From assembly GCA_016192825.1 (NCBI GenBank), contig JACPTK010000078.1:1-34440 (forward strand): a stretch of 34,440 bases of DNA, written 5' to 3'. The notes under the pieces are model-generated. The model did no database searches, had not been told where the DNA came from, and was given only the letters and a program-made list of their open reading frames with translations. The translations under genes and the position numbers were made by a program. This document shows positions 24,219-32,875 of the stretch, piece after piece. Source of the stretch: Betaproteobacteria bacterium (GTDB lineage Bacteria > Pseudomonadota > Gammaproteobacteria > Burkholderiales > SG8-41). How positions within the stretch are numbered: the first letter of the stretch is position 1; the number at the start of each line of letters is the position of its first letter.

Positions 24219-26624
24219 TCAACCCAGGCTGTCCAACAGGGCCTGTGCCTGCGCTTTCTGCTCGGCGTCGCCTTCCTTGATGACTTCCTGCAGGATTTCC
24301 TTGGCGCCGTCCTTGTCGCCCATCTCCTGATAGGCCTTGGCCAGATCGAACTTGGTCTGGACGTCGTACCAATGGCCATCCTTCTCCCCGCCGGCGGCCG
24401 CGGGCTCCGCCTTGGCCGCGCCCCCGAGGTCAAGGTCGGGTACTTCGAGATTGAAATCGAGGCCGCCGGCGTCCGCGCTTGGGGCGGCCGGCGGTGTCGC
24501 GGCGGTGGCCGGCTCCTCGGCAACCTTGGGAAGTTCGATCTGGAAATCAATCATGCCGGCGTCCTGGGCCGGCGCTGCCGCGGCCTCGGCAGGGGCGGCC
24601 GCAGCAGGAGGCAGTTCCAGCGCGAAGTCCGGCGCTGCCGCCGCGGGCGCTGCCGCCGGCTCGCCCGCGCCCAGGTCGAGGATGGCGGTTTCGGCACCGG
24701 CCGCCTCCCCGGCGGCGCCCGCATCGAGCGTGATGTCGGTAGTCGTGCCGGTTTCACCCAGACCGAGATCGAGGTCCAGATCGGCCGCGCCCGCCGCCGC
24801 TGGGGTTACCACCGCGGCGGCACCCTTGCCGGCCGCATACAGGGCATTGCCGGGATCCAAGGCGTACCCCATTGCCGCCGCCTTGATCCAGTTATCGCCC
24901 GCGCCGCCGGTCAGCTTGTTCAAATCACCGGCCACCTTGCCGAACGCGGCCTTGTCCTTGCGCGCGGAATAGACCTCGAGCAGCTTCAGCTGCACATCCT
25001 CGCGCTTGGGATTCTTGGCAAGCGCTTCCTTCAGAATCTCTTCGGCCTGAGTATCGCGCCCGTACGCGATGTAGACCTCGGCCTCCGCCAGCGGATCGAC
25101 CTCTTCGGCCGCCGCTGCGGACGGCTCGGCGGCGGCTTCCGCGGTCACAGCGGCTGCCCCCGCTGCGGCGGCAGCCGCCTTGCTCAGCTTGGGTTCTTCC
25201 GGCGCCGTCTCGGCACGCGAGCGCCGGCGGCGCATCATCCAGAACGCGAGGCCACCAAGCACGATGACGCCGCCGCCCGCGCCGAGGTAGAGCGGATCGG
25301 TCAACGCCCCGATGATCTGATCCACCAGCTCCGGCTCCTTGGGCTTGGGCGCAGGAGCGCGTTTCGGCGCCGGCTTGGCCGCGGGCGCAGGCTTGGGCGC
25401 CGGCGCGGCCGCTTCCGGTTTTGGCGGCTCCGGTTTGGCGGGCTCCGGTTTCGCCGCAACCTTGGCTTCCGGCTTTGCCGCCGCCTGCTGCTGAACGGCG
25501 GCCATTCCCGGGCTCTTCAGCTCGACCAGCTTCTGCATATCCTTGATGGTCTTCTCGAGTTGGGCGATGCGCTCGTTGGCTTCGCCGAGCGCTTTCTCGC
25601 GCGCTACCAGTTCTTCCTCCAGCGACCGGATGCGCTCGGCGGTGCTGCGCGGCTTGTCCTTGGCGGCCTTGGCGCCGAGGGGCTCGCCCTTCGACACCCG
25701 CACCACGTCTTTCGCCTCGCCGGCGGCGGCCTTGTCCTCGACCTTGGTGGTGATCCTGCCGCTCACCGCAGTGCGTCCCGCGGCTGGAACCGTTCCCGCA
25801 GTCTCGGCAAGCCTCTGACGATAGGCGTTCCAGTCGGCGACGTGAGTGCGGTACTCCTTCACCGCCTCGCCGCGCCCGATCCCCGCGATTTCCTCCCTGT
25901 CCGGCACGCGCAGGATCTTGCCGGCGCGCACCAGGTTGAGGTTTTTCCGGATGAACGCCTCGGGATTGCTGCGATACAGCGCCACCAGCATCTGCTCGAG
26001 GGTGACGCCTTCCGGCATCACGCTTGTCGCGATCTTGCCCAGCGTCTCGCCACGCTGGATCGGGCCATATTCGTTGCCGCCCGCCATCGGGGCCACCGGG
26101 GCGCTGGGCCTGGTCATCAGGCTGCTCACGTCGGGTGCGGCGGCCGCTGGCGGCGCGGCGGGCTCAGGCGCCGGACGCGCCTCCGGCACGGCGGAAATCG
26201 CCGGCGCGGGGGGGGCCGGGGCAACGCCCGGTGGGTCGAGAAGAGCGGTGTACTCACGCGTGAGACGCCCCGCCGCCCACGACAGTTCGACCAGCAGGTC
26301 GATGAACGGCTCGTTGACCGGGCGGGTCGTGACGAGCTTCAGGTAAGGCTGCCCGCCCGGCCGCCGTTCGATCGTCAGGCGTGCGCCCGTCAGTGCCGTG
26401 TTGTACTGCAAATTGGCCAGCCGATAGGCGTCGGGCTGCGCGAGACGGGCGTTGAGCGAGCCGAGTTCCTCCTTGCTTACCGCGATCAGCTCGATCTCCG
26501 CGACGAGCGGCTGCCCCAGAGCCGACAGGACGTTAAGTCTCCCCAGGCCAGCCGCGCCAGCGATGCACGGCAGCAGCGCGACGACCAGCGCCACCAGCCA
26601 TGTCTTAACGCGGAAGTCACGCAC
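24219..26624 (-). CDS. fimV: FimV-like inner-membrane peptidoglycan-binding protein
   Basis: FimV helps organise the cell pole, type IV pili and twitching in Pseudomonas and Neisseria relatives. I use GTG at 26624, with AAGGGAG 5 nt upstream, giving 801 residues; an ATG at 26669 would add 15 unlike residues. The order is: signal peptide (VKTWLVALVVALLPCIAGAA); conserved domain GLGRLNVLSALGQPLVAEIEL; Pro/Ala linker; LysM-like domain around YGPIQRGETLGKIATSVMP; coiled coil (RIRSLEEELVAREKALGEAN); Pro/Lys-rich linker; membrane helix GGGVIVLGGLAFWMM with RRRRSR after it; acidic Ala-rich cytoplasmic region with TPR-like helices; and the C-terminal FimV motif FDLAKAYQEMGDKDGAKEIL. A promoter is visible upstream. 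Confidence 0.93.
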   Translation of the reverse strand: MRDFRVKTWLVALVVALLPCIAGAAGLGRLNVLSALGQPLVAEIELIAVSKEELGSLNARLAQPDAYRLANLQYNTALTGARLTIERRPGGQPYLKLVTTRPVNEPFIDLLVELSWAAGRLTREYTALLDPPGVAPAPPAPAISAVPEARPAPEPAAPPAAAAPDVSSLMTRPSAPVAPMAGGNEYGPIQRGETLGKIATSVMPEGVTLEQMLVALYRSNPEAFIRKNLNLVRAGKILRVPDREEIAGIGRGEAVKEYRTHVADWNAYRQRLAETAGTVPAAGRTAVSGRITTKVEDKAAAGEAKDVVRVSKGEPLGAKAAKDKPRSTAERIRSLEEELVAREKALGEANERIAQLEKTIKDMQKLVELKSPGMAAVQQQAAAKPEAKVAAKPEPAKPEPPKPEAAAPAPKPAPAAKPAPKRAPAPKPKEPELVDQIIGALTDPLYLGAGGGVIVLGGLAFWMMRRRRSRAETAPEEPKLSKAAAAAAGAAAVTAEAAAEPSAAAAEEVDPLAEAEVYIAYGRDTQAEEILKEALAKNPKREDVQLKLLEVYSARKDKAAFGKVAGDLNKLTGGAGDNWIKAAAMGYALDPGNALYAAGKGAAAVVTPAAAGAADLDLDLGLGETGTTTDITLDAGAAGEAAGAETAILDLGAGEPAAAPAAAAPDFALELPPAAAAPAEAAAAPAQDAGMIDFQIELPKVAEEPATAATPPAAPSADAGGLDFNLEVPDLDLGGAAKAEPAAAGGEKDGHWYDVQTKFDLAKAYQEMGDKDGAKEILQEVIKEGDAEQKAQAQALLDSLG

Positions 26625-26689
26625 GACGGCTCCCTTAGGGTTTTTTTCGGATAAAAAGGCTAACATCAATCAGTTAGCGATGCAAGCTC

Positions 26690-26717
26690 ATCATACATCT
26701 AACTTTTCACCTGACAG
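26690..26717 (-). promoter_or_regulatory. Sigma-70-type promoter for fimV
   Basis: On the minus strand CTGTCA (26717-26712, 4 of 6 to TTGACA) and TATGAT (26695-26690, 5 of 6 to TATAAT) are 16 bp apart. Transcription would start near 26683, about 60 nt before the GTG. The stretch is markedly AT-rich compared with the genes beside it. Confidence 0.5.
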
Positions 26718-26826
26718 GGCTATTTTTAATCAAATTTCAGCAGGATAGCCCGGCTTCTTCGCTTTCCGCCCGTCATGACGCCGTCCTATGGTTCAGCCTC
26801 GATCCGGGAGCGGGAGAGTCGGGATT

Positions 26827-28014
26827 TCAGGCACCGACTGCCGCCGCGCCGCGCTTGCCGGTCCGGCCCTTGCCGCGCGACAGCATGCCGGCCTCCAGCA
26901 GAATGCGCAGCATGCGCCGCAGCGGCTCGGCCGCTCCCCATAGCAGCTGGTCTCCCACGGTGAATGCGGCGAGGTATTCGCTGCCCATCGAAAGCTTGCG
27001 CAGCCGGCCGACCGCGATCTGCATGCGGCCGGTCACCGCGGCGGGCGTCAGTTCGCGAATCGAGCTTTCGCGGTCGTTCGGGACGACGCGCACCCACTCA
27101 TTGGCCGAGGCAATGATCCGCGCCACCTCGTCGAGCGGGACGTCGCGCTTGAGCTTGATCGTCAGCGCCTGGCTGTGGCAGCGCATCGCGCCGATGCGCA
27201 CGCAAAGACTGTCGATTGGCGTCGCCGGCGCGCCGTAATCCGCTCCCCGACCGAGGATCTTGTTGCTCTCGGCGCCGCCCTTCCATTCCTCGAGCGAGAC
27301 GCCGTTGCCCAGGTCATTGTCGATCCAGGGGATGAGATTGCCCGCCAGCGGGACACCCCCGAACTGCTCCATCGGCAGCGTGCCGTCGGTCTGCTTGGCG
27401 AGCACCCTGCGATCGATCTCGAGAATCGCGGACGCGGGATCGGCGAGCAGATTCCTGACTTCGGCGTTGATGAGCCCGAATTGCGTCAGCAATTCGCGCA
27501 TGTGCTGGGCGCCGCCGCCGGAGGCCGCCTGGTAGGTCATGCAGGTCATCCATTCGACGAGGTCGCGCTCGAAAAGCCCGTGCATGCCCATCAGCATGCA
27601 GCTGACAGTGCAATTGCTGCCGATGTAGTTCTTGATCCCCTTGGCCAGCGCATTGTCGATGAGCGGCCGGTTCACCGGATCGAGCACGATGACGGCGTCG
27701 TCGTTCATCCGCAGCGTCTTGGCGGCATCGATCCAGTAGCCGTCCCAGCCTGACGCGCGCAGCTTCGGGTAGACCTCGCTGGTGTAATCGCTGCCCTGAC
27801 AGGAAACCAGCACCGCATTTGCCGCCAGCGCTTTGAGGTCGTGCGCGTCCGCGACCGGCGGCACCTCCCTGCCGATCGCCGGTCCTTTGCTTCCCGCCTT
27901 CGAAGTCGAGAAGAACGTGGGCTCGACCAGGTCGAAGTCGCATTCCGCGCGCATGCGCTCGATCAACACCGAGCCGACCATGCCGCGCCAGCCGATCAGA
28001 CCTACGGTTGTCAT
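26827..28014 (-). CDS. asd: Aspartate-semialdehyde dehydrogenase
   Basis: Asd reduces aspartyl phosphate to the semialdehyde, the branch point to lysine, diaminopimelate, threonine and methionine. The 395-residue protein begins [21 protein letters not shown], the NADP-binding end. The catalytic Cys135 lies in [14 protein letters not shown], and [18 protein letters not shown] and [18 protein letters not shown] follow. It belongs to the Gram-negative Asd type (E. coli, 367 residues). The family end [15 protein letters not shown] is followed by about 22 extra basic and Gly/Ala residues of unknown meaning. GAGG lies about 10 nt before the ATG. A repeat element separates it from leuB. Confidence 0.96.
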   Translation of the reverse strand: MTTVGLIGWRGMVGSVLIERMRAECDFDLVEPTFFSTSKAGSKGPAIGREVPPVADAHDLKALAANAVLVSCQGSDYTSEVYPKLRASGWDGYWIDAAKTLRMNDDAVIVLDPVNRPLIDNALAKGIKNYIGSNCTVSCMLMGMHGLFERDLVEWMTCMTYQAASGGGAQHMRELLTQFGLINAEVRNLLADPASAILEIDRRVLAKQTDGTLPMEQFGGVPLAGNLIPWIDNDLGNGVSLEEWKGGAESNKILGRGADYGAPATPIDSLCVRIGAMRCHSQALTIKLKRDVPLDEVARIIASANEWVRVVPNDRESSIRELTPAAVTGRMQIAVGRLRKLSMGSEYLAAFTVGDQLLWGAAEPLRRMLRILLEAGMLSRGKGRTGKRGAAAVGA

Positions 28015-28106
28015 CGATTCAGCCTCACCATCAAGAGGCTCTATTCTATCAATGGGTTAAGCGCCATGGGGGGGCGTTGGTGCAAAAAAACTACAGTGGC
28101 GCGCGC

Positions 28107-28317
28107 CTAGGAGTGTGTCGGGCTTTGCCCCGACACACTCCTTACGCAAAACCGCCCGCAGGCAAACAACAGCTTTGGATTCGAAATACCTGAATTCGCC
28201 GCTGCTCCTGCACTTCCTGGTGGCAAAAACACGCTTTTCACTCCGCTCTGATGTAAGTCTGCGGGCGGTTTTGCTGTCAGCAGCCTGTCGGACCATCAAA
28301 GTCCGACAGGCTGCTAG
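28107..28317. repeat. CTAG-bounded palindromic element (211 bp) between leuB and asd
   Basis: The element runs from CTAG (28107-28110) to CTAG (28314-28317). Left hairpin: AGGAGTGTGTCGGG (28109-28122) with CCCGACACACTCCT (28129-28142). Right hairpin: AGCAGCCTGTCGGAC (28279-28293) with GTCCGACAGGCTGCT (28301-28315). Inside each lies one arm of a perfect 16-bp inverted repeat, GCAAAACCGCCCGCAG (28146-28161) with its complement at 28259-28274. The right CTAG gives leuB its TAG stop. It covers most of the 299-bp gap; no gene is seen in the gap. Confidence 0.8.
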
Positions 28318-29378
28318 AGCGCCGCAACTACCGCATCGCCCATCTCGCGAGTGCCCACCTTCCGGGTTCCGGGTTCGTGAATGTCGGCCGTGCGGTAGCC
28401 CTGGGCCAGGACCTGTTTCACTGCCGCTTCGATACGGTACGCCCATTCATCCTGGTTGAACGTGTAGCGCAGCATCATCGCCGACGAAAGGATCGTCGCC
28501 AGCGGGTTGGCCATGTCCCTGCCGGCGATGTCCGGGGCCGAGCCGTGTATGGGCTCGTAGAGGCCCTTGCCGGCGGCGTCGAGCGACGCAGAGGGCAGCA
28601 TGCCGATCGAGCCGGTCAGCATCGAGGCCTCGTCCGAAAGGATGTCGCCGAACAGGTTGCCGGTGACGATCACGTCGAACTGCTTCGGCGCTCGCACGAG
28701 CTGCATCGCCGCGTTATCCACGTACATATGCGAGACAGCGACCTGCGGGAATTGCTTCGCCGCGTCGTTCACGACTTCCCGCCAGAAGCGGCTGGTCTCG
28801 AGGACGTTTTCCTTGTCCACCGAGCACAGTTTCTTGTTGCGCTTCAACGCCGCCTGGAAGCCGACCTCGGCGATGCGCCGGATCTCCGGCTCCGAATAGT
28901 GCATGGTGTCGTAGCCTTCGCGCTCGCCGCGGGCGTTCGAGCGCCGTCCGCGCGGCTCGCCGAAATAGATGTCGCCGGTCAGCTCGCGCACGATCAGGAT
29001 GTCGAGGCCGGACACGACTTCCGGCTTGAGGCTCGATGCCCCGACCAGTTCCGGGAACATCAGCGCCGGGCGCAGGTTGGCGAACAGGCCCAGCTCCTTG
29101 CGGATGCGCAGTATCCCCTGCTCCGGGCGCTGCGGGCGCGGCAATGCGTCGTAGCGGGGCCCGCCGACCGCACCGCATATCACGGCATCGGCCGCCTTCG
29201 CGAGCTTCAGGCTCGGCTCGGGCAGCGGGTCGCCGTGCGCATCGACGCCGGCGCCGCCGAACGGAGCTTCCTCGAGCTCGATCTTGAGCCCGTCGCGCGC
29301 GAGCGCCTTCAGGACCTTCACCGCCTGCGCGACGATCTCCGGCCCGATGCCATCGCCAGCAAGTATTGCAACTTTCAT
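28314..29378 (-). CDS. leuB: 3-isopropylmalate dehydrogenase
   Basis: LeuB oxidises and decarboxylates 3-isopropylmalate in leucine synthesis, using NAD. The 354-residue protein starts [20 protein letters not shown] and has [22 protein letters not shown], the substrate loop [49 protein letters not shown] and the NAD site [19 protein letters not shown]. The length is normal. It lies downstream of leuD on the same strand, with 106 bp of mostly repeat sequence between. Its stop TAG comes from the end of the CTAG-bounded repeat. Confidence 0.97.
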   Translation of the reverse strand: MKVAILAGDGIGPEIVAQAVKVLKALARDGLKIELEEAPFGGAGVDAHGDPLPEPSLKLAKAADAVICGAVGGPRYDALPRPQRPEQGILRIRKELGLFANLRPALMFPELVGASSLKPEVVSGLDILIVRELTGDIYFGEPRGRRSNARGEREGYDTMHYSEPEIRRIAEVGFQAALKRNKKLCSVDKENVLETSRFWREVVNDAAKQFPQVAVSHMYVDNAAMQLVRAPKQFDVIVTGNLFGDILSDEASMLTGSIGMLPSASLDAAGKGLYEPIHGSAPDIAGRDMANPLATILSSAMMLRYTFNQDEWAYRIEAAVKQVLAQGYRTADIHEPGTRKVGTREMGDAVVAAL

Positions 29379-29386
29379 CTGCGATC

Positions 29387-29407
29387 AGGATTGAGGATTG
29401 AGGATTG
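29387..29407. repeat. Array of three 7-bp units (AGGATTG) between leuD and leuB
   Basis: Three exact AGGATTG units run in phase, starting 9 bp upstream of the leuB start codon (minus strand). They lie opposite a second, inverted array at 29451-29478. Confidence 0.8.
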
Positions 29408-29450
29408 AGTGTCAGAAAGCGCGACAGGCGATCCTGGGTACGCAATCGGG

Positions 29451-29478
29451 CTCAATCCTCAGCCCTCTATCCTCAGTC
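29451..29478. repeat. Array of four 7-bp units between leuD and leuB, inverted to the previous one
   Basis: The units are CTCAATC, CTCAGCC, CTCTATC and CTCAGTC, which in reverse read as GAYTGAG-like units related to AGGATTG. The array ends 6 bp from the leuD stop codon. The two arrays could pair in RNA to form a loose stem. Confidence 0.8.
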
Positions 29479-29484
29479 CCGCGT

Positions 29485-30120
29485 TTAGAACAGCCACGGC
29501 TGGCGCTCGCGGTGCTTTGCCTCGAACACCCTGATCTGGTCGGCGTGCTTCAGCGTGAGCCCAATCTCGTCCAGCCCGTTCAACAGGCTGTGCTTGGCGA
29601 ACGGGTCGATGTCGAACTTGAAGCCCTCCCCGCCCGGCGCGGTCACCGTCTGCGCCTCGAGGTCCACCGCGAGCCGGTAGCCCTCGATTCCCTGGGCGTC
29701 CTTGAACAGCCGGTCCACGGTTTTCGCGTCGAGCCTGATCAGCAGCAGCCCGTTCTTGAGGCTGTTGTTATAGAAGATGTCCGCGAAGCTGGGCGCGATC
29801 ACGGCCTGGAAGCCGTATTGCAGCAGCGCCCACGGCGCGTGCTCGCGCGAGGAGCCGCAGCCGAAGTTCTCGCGCGCGAGCAGCACGGTGGCGCCCCGGT
29901 AGCGCGGCTGGTTCAGCACGAAATCGGGATTGAGCGGGCGCTTCGAATGGTCCATGCCGGGCTCGCCGTGGTCGAGGTAACGCCACTCGTCGAAGAGATT
30001 CGGGCCATATCCGGTGCGCTTGATGGACTTCAGGTACTGCTTGGGGATGATGGCGTCGGTGTCCACGTTGGCGCGATCCATCGGCGCCACCAGCCCTTCC
30101 TGCCTCACGAACTTTTCCAT
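29485..30120 (-). CDS. leuD: 3-isopropylmalate dehydratase small subunit
   Basis: LeuD with LeuC isomerises 2-isopropylmalate to 3-isopropylmalate. The 211-residue protein has [21 protein letters not shown] near the start, [24 protein letters not shown] (substrate loop) and [15 protein letters not shown], all typical of the swivelling aconitase-like domain. It begins one base after the leuC stop (TAA then ATG), so the two are coupled. Confidence 0.97.
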   Translation of the reverse strand: MEKFVRQEGLVAPMDRANVDTDAIIPKQYLKSIKRTGYGPNLFDEWRYLDHGEPGMDHSKRPLNPDFVLNQPRYRGATVLLARENFGCGSSREHAPWALLQYGFQAVIAPSFADIFYNNSLKNGLLLIRLDAKTVDRLFKDAQGIEGYRLAVDLEAQTVTAPGGEGFKFDIDPFAKHSLLNGLDEIGLTLKHADQIRVFEAKHRERQPWLF

Positions 30121-30121
30121 A

Positions 30122-31537
30122 TTACATTTTCCGCACGTCGACGAAATGCCCCGCGATCGCCGCGGCAGCGGCCATTGCGGGGCTCACGAGGTGGGTCCGC
30201 CCGCCCGGGCCCTGCCGGCCCTCGAAATTACGATTCGAAGTCGAGGCGCAGCGGTCGCCGGGCGAAAGCAGGTCGTCGTTCATGCCCAGGCACATCGAAC
30301 AACCCGGCTGGCGCCACTCGAAGCCGGCGGCGGTGAAAATCCTGTCGAGCCCTTCCTTTTCGGCCTGCTGCTTCACCAGGCCCGAGCCGGGCACGACGAT
30401 CGCGAGCTTGATATTCGACGCGACGCGCTTGCCCTTGACCACCTGCGCCGCCGCGCGCAAGTCCTCGATGCGCGAGTTGGTGCAGGCGCCGATGAACACC
30501 TTGTCGGGCTGAATCTCGGTAATGGGCGTGTTGGGTTTCAAGTCCATGTACTTGAGCGCGCGCTCCATCCACTCGCGCTGCACCGGGTCCTTTTCCTGTG
30601 CGGGATCGGGAACCTTGCCGTCGACGGTCGTCACCATCTGCGGATTGGTTCCCCAAGTGACCTGCGGCCGGATCTCCGCCCCATTCAGTGTCACCACCTT
30701 GTCGAATTTCACGTCTGGATCGGAAACCAGCGTGCGCCAGTAAGCGGCCGCCTTGTCCCACATCGCCCCCTTCGGCGCCATCGGCCGGCCATTGACGTAA
30801 TCGAGCGTCTTCTCATCCACGGCCACCATGCCGGCGCGCGCGCCCGCCTCGATCGACATGTTGCAGAGCGTCATGCGCCCTTCCATCGACAGCGAGCGGA
30901 TCGCCTCTCCGCTGAACTCGATGGTGTAACCGGTGCCGCCGCCGCTGCCGATGGTTCCGATAATCGCGAGGATCACGTCCTTGGCGGTAACGCCGCGGCC
31001 AAGCTTGCCGTCCACCACGATATTCATGCTCTTCGTCTTTTTCATCACCAGGCACTGCGTCGCCAGCACGTGCTCGACCTCGCTGGTGCCGATGCCAAAG
31101 GCGAGACAGGCGAACGCGCCATGGGTGCTCGTGTGCGAGTCGCCGCACACCACGGTCATCCCCGGCAAGCTCGCGCCCTGTTCCGGACCGATGACGTGCA
31201 CGATGCCCTGCTGCCTGTCGAGAAAGGGAAAATAGGCCTTGGCGCCAAATTCCTTCATGTTGGCGTTGAGCGTCTCGACTTGCAGCCGCGATACCGGGTC
31301 GGTAATGCCCGCGAGCCCTTTTTCCCAGTTCCGCGTCGGCGTATTGTGATCGGCGGTCGCAACGACGGAATCCACGCGCCACGGCTTCCGGCCTGCGAGC
31401 TTGAGCCCCTCGTACGCCTGCGGGCTGGTAACCTCGTGCACGAGATGGCGGTCGATGTACAACAGCGCCGTGCCGTCCTCGCCCTGGTGCGCGACGTGGC
31501 TGTCCCACAATTTATCGTAGAGCGTGCGCGCCGTCAT
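30122..31537 (-). CDS. leuC: 3-isopropylmalate dehydratase large subunit
   Basis: LeuC carries the [4Fe-4S] cluster of isopropylmalate isomerase. From ATG at 31537 it has 471 residues and the expected start [18 protein letters not shown]. Segments [37 protein letters not shown] and the cluster ligands in [12 protein letters not shown] are clear. The frame is open 18 codons further upstream through a hairpin-forming leader, but those residues are not typical. No ribosome site precedes the ATG; instead a 23-residue ORF with a good ribosome site ends 1 nt before it, so translation may be coupled to that ORF. Confidence 0.96.
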   Translation of the reverse strand: MTARTLYDKLWDSHVAHQGEDGTALLYIDRHLVHEVTSPQAYEGLKLAGRKPWRVDSVVATADHNTPTRNWEKGLAGITDPVSRLQVETLNANMKEFGAKAYFPFLDRQQGIVHVIGPEQGASLPGMTVVCGDSHTSTHGAFACLAFGIGTSEVEHVLATQCLVMKKTKSMNIVVDGKLGRGVTAKDVILAIIGTIGSGGGTGYTIEFSGEAIRSLSMEGRMTLCNMSIEAGARAGMVAVDEKTLDYVNGRPMAPKGAMWDKAAAYWRTLVSDPDVKFDKVVTLNGAEIRPQVTWGTNPQMVTTVDGKVPDPAQEKDPVQREWMERALKYMDLKPNTPITEIQPDKVFIGACTNSRIEDLRAAAQVVKGKRVASNIKLAIVVPGSGLVKQQAEKEGLDRIFTAAGFEWRQPGCSMCLGMNDDLLSPGDRCASTSNRNFEGRQGPGGRTHLVSPAMAAAAAIAGHFVDVRKM

Positions 31538-31538
31538 A

Positions 31539-31610
31539 TCATGTAGAGGCCGTATCAGGAAAAAGATACGGCCCCTGGAATAGGGGAGCATGAGGGGAGT
31601 ATTCCCTCAT
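31539..31610 (-). CDS. Possible short leader ORF (23 residues) upstream of leuC
   Basis: ATG at 31610 has AAGGA 5 nt upstream, the best ribosome site near leuC. It encodes [20 protein letters not shown] plus AST and ends with TGA at 31541-31539, 1 nt before the leuC ATG. It contains only two leucines, so a classical leucine attenuator peptide is unlikely. Coupling of leuC translation to this ORF is inference from position and ribosome-site strength. Confidence 0.4.
   Translation of the reverse strand: MREYSPHAPLFQGPYLFPDTAST
31548..31586 (-). promoter_or_regulatory. Stem-loops in the leuC leader
   Basis: GGCCGTATC (31548-31556) and GATACGGCC (31565-31573) form a perfect 9-bp stem with an 8-nt loop, 10 nt before the leuC ATG. 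CCCCT (31572-31576) with AGGGG (31582-31586) would form a second, overlapping stem, and GAGGG/CCCTC pairing follows further upstream. The first two cannot form fully at once, so the leader could switch. No known riboswitch class is recognised. Confidence 0.4.
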
Positions 31611-31642
31611 TTGTTTCCTTCGTAACCTCATGGAAACCTTGG

Positions 31643-31651
31643 ATTATCACA
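31643..31651 (-). promoter_or_regulatory. Candidate extended -10 promoter for the leu genes
   Basis: On the minus strand TGTGATAAT is an extended -10 (TGn plus GATAAT, 5 of 6 to TATAAT). No good -35 is present. Transcription would start near 31637, giving a leader of about 100 nt that includes the short ORF and stem-loops. Confidence 0.35.
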
Positions 31652-31709
31652 CATAAGCGCCGCGGGCCGTCAGCCGTCACCAAGTTTGGACGCCTGGCCG
31701 TCCCTGCCG

Positions 31710-31730
31710 TTCACGGCTCACGCTTCACTG
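31710..31730. repeat. Array of three 7-bp units across the MFS gene stop codon
   Basis: The units are TTCACGG, CTCACGC and TTCACTG. The TGA stop of the MFS gene (31718-31720) lies within the second. A related pair, GCCGTCA and GCCGTCAC, is found at about 31666-31680. Confidence 0.65.
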
Positions 31731-32866
31731 AGCTTGAGCTTCCACGCAATCAGCAGCAGGCCCGCCAGAGCGCACGCCGACGCGAGCGAGAACGTCAGCG
31801 CGGGGCCCACGCCGGCCCAGGCATAGCCGCTGGCGAATCCGCCCGCCGCGCCGCCCACGCCAAAGGCCAGACTGCCGTAGATCGCCTGGCCGCGCGCCTG
31901 GTGGCGGCCGCGGAAGAACTTGTACACGATACCAATCGCAGCAGCGTGAAACGAGCCGAACGTAGCCGCGTGCAGTACCTGCGCGACGAGCAGCACCGCG
32001 AGGCTCCCCGGCAGCCAGCCGATCATGAGAAAGCGCGGGATCGCGAGCGCAAAGCTCGCCAGCAGGATCTGGCGCGGGGAAAACGCGCGATAGAGATGCG
32101 GCATCCACACGAAGATGCCGATTTCGCAGATGACGCCCAGCGCCCACAACCAGCCGGCGATCGATTTGCTGTAGCCGTGGTCGACGAGATGGATCGTGTA
32201 GAAGGTGTAATAGGGCCCATGCGCCGCGGCCATCAGCGCGCACGCCGCGATCAACGCGATCACTTCGGGACGCCTGAGGATGTGGCCGATCGGGAGCTCG
32301 TCGGTTGCGTGCGGCGGGGGCCGGGAATCCGGCACCGCCCAGCAGAAGCCGAGCATGCCGCCCATCAGCGCGAGCACGGTCCACAGTACCGCCCCGGTGG
32401 ACAGGGTGTCGAGCGCGTAGCCGAGACCGACCACCGCCACGATGAACCCCAGCGAGCCCCAGACGCGAATGCGCCCGTAGCGCGCGGTTTCGTCGCCGAG
32501 GTGGGAAAGGGTCGTCGCCTCGACGAGCGGCAGCGCGGCACTCCAGAAGAACGTCATCGCGAGCAGCACCACAAACAGCCATGCGAAGTGCGCGCCGGCG
32601 AAGACGCCGAGCCATGCAATGGTGCCGGCGGCACCGGCGAGGCGCGCGACGCGCAGGCGGCTCGCGCTGCGGTCCGCCAGCCAGCCCCAAAGGTGCGGCG
32701 CGACGATGCGCGTCAGCTGCGGCACCGCCATCAGCACGCCGATCTCCACCGCGGACAGGCCCGCGGCGTCCAGGTACAGGCTGAAAAACGGCGCGAACGC
32801 GCCGATATAGGCGAAGTAGAAGAAGTAGAAACCGGCGAGGCGCCGGCGAGGCAGGGCTGATGTCAC
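31718..32866 (-). CDS. MFS transporter (HcaT/nucleoside-symporter-like, MFS_1_like)
   Basis: This 382-residue protein has about twelve hydrophobic segments. The N-terminal half has GFYFFYFAYIGAFAPFFSLYL, then MAVPQLTRIVAPHLWGWLADR, and later ATRYGRIRVW-like TARYGRIRVWGSLGFIVAVV. This pattern matches the 3-phenylpropionate permease (HcaT)-like branch of the major facilitator superfamily; the true substrate is unknown. It starts 9 bp after the aroC stop on the same strand, so they are probably co-transcribed. The stop codon is in a 7-bp repeat array. Confidence 0.85.
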   Translation of the reverse strand: MTSALPRRRLAGFYFFYFAYIGAFAPFFSLYLDAAGLSAVEIGVLMAVPQLTRIVAPHLWGWLADRSASRLRVARLAGAAGTIAWLGVFAGAHFAWLFVVLLAMTFFWSAALPLVEATTLSHLGDETARYGRIRVWGSLGFIVAVVGLGYALDTLSTGAVLWTVLALMGGMLGFCWAVPDSRPPPHATDELPIGHILRRPEVIALIAACALMAAAHGPYYTFYTIHLVDHGYSKSIAGWLWALGVICEIGIFVWMPHLYRAFSPRQILLASFALAIPRFLMIGWLPGSLAVLLVAQVLHAATFGSFHAAAIGIVYKFFRGRHQARGQAIYGSLAFGVGGAAGGFASGYAWAGVGPALTFSLASACALAGLLLIAWKLKLSEA

Positions 32867-32875
32867 GCCCCGTCC

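Noticed and set aside
24126-26654. 842-residue ORF antisense to fimV and other long antisense ORFs (for example 350-1786 plus, 2306-3571 plus, 8072-9247 minus)
   Set aside because: They are shadows of clear genes in high-GC DNA: Arg/His/Ala-rich, no domains, no ribosome sites.
31539-31610. Classical leucine attenuator peptide
   Set aside because: The short ORF has only two separated leucines and no terminator with a T-run before leuC.
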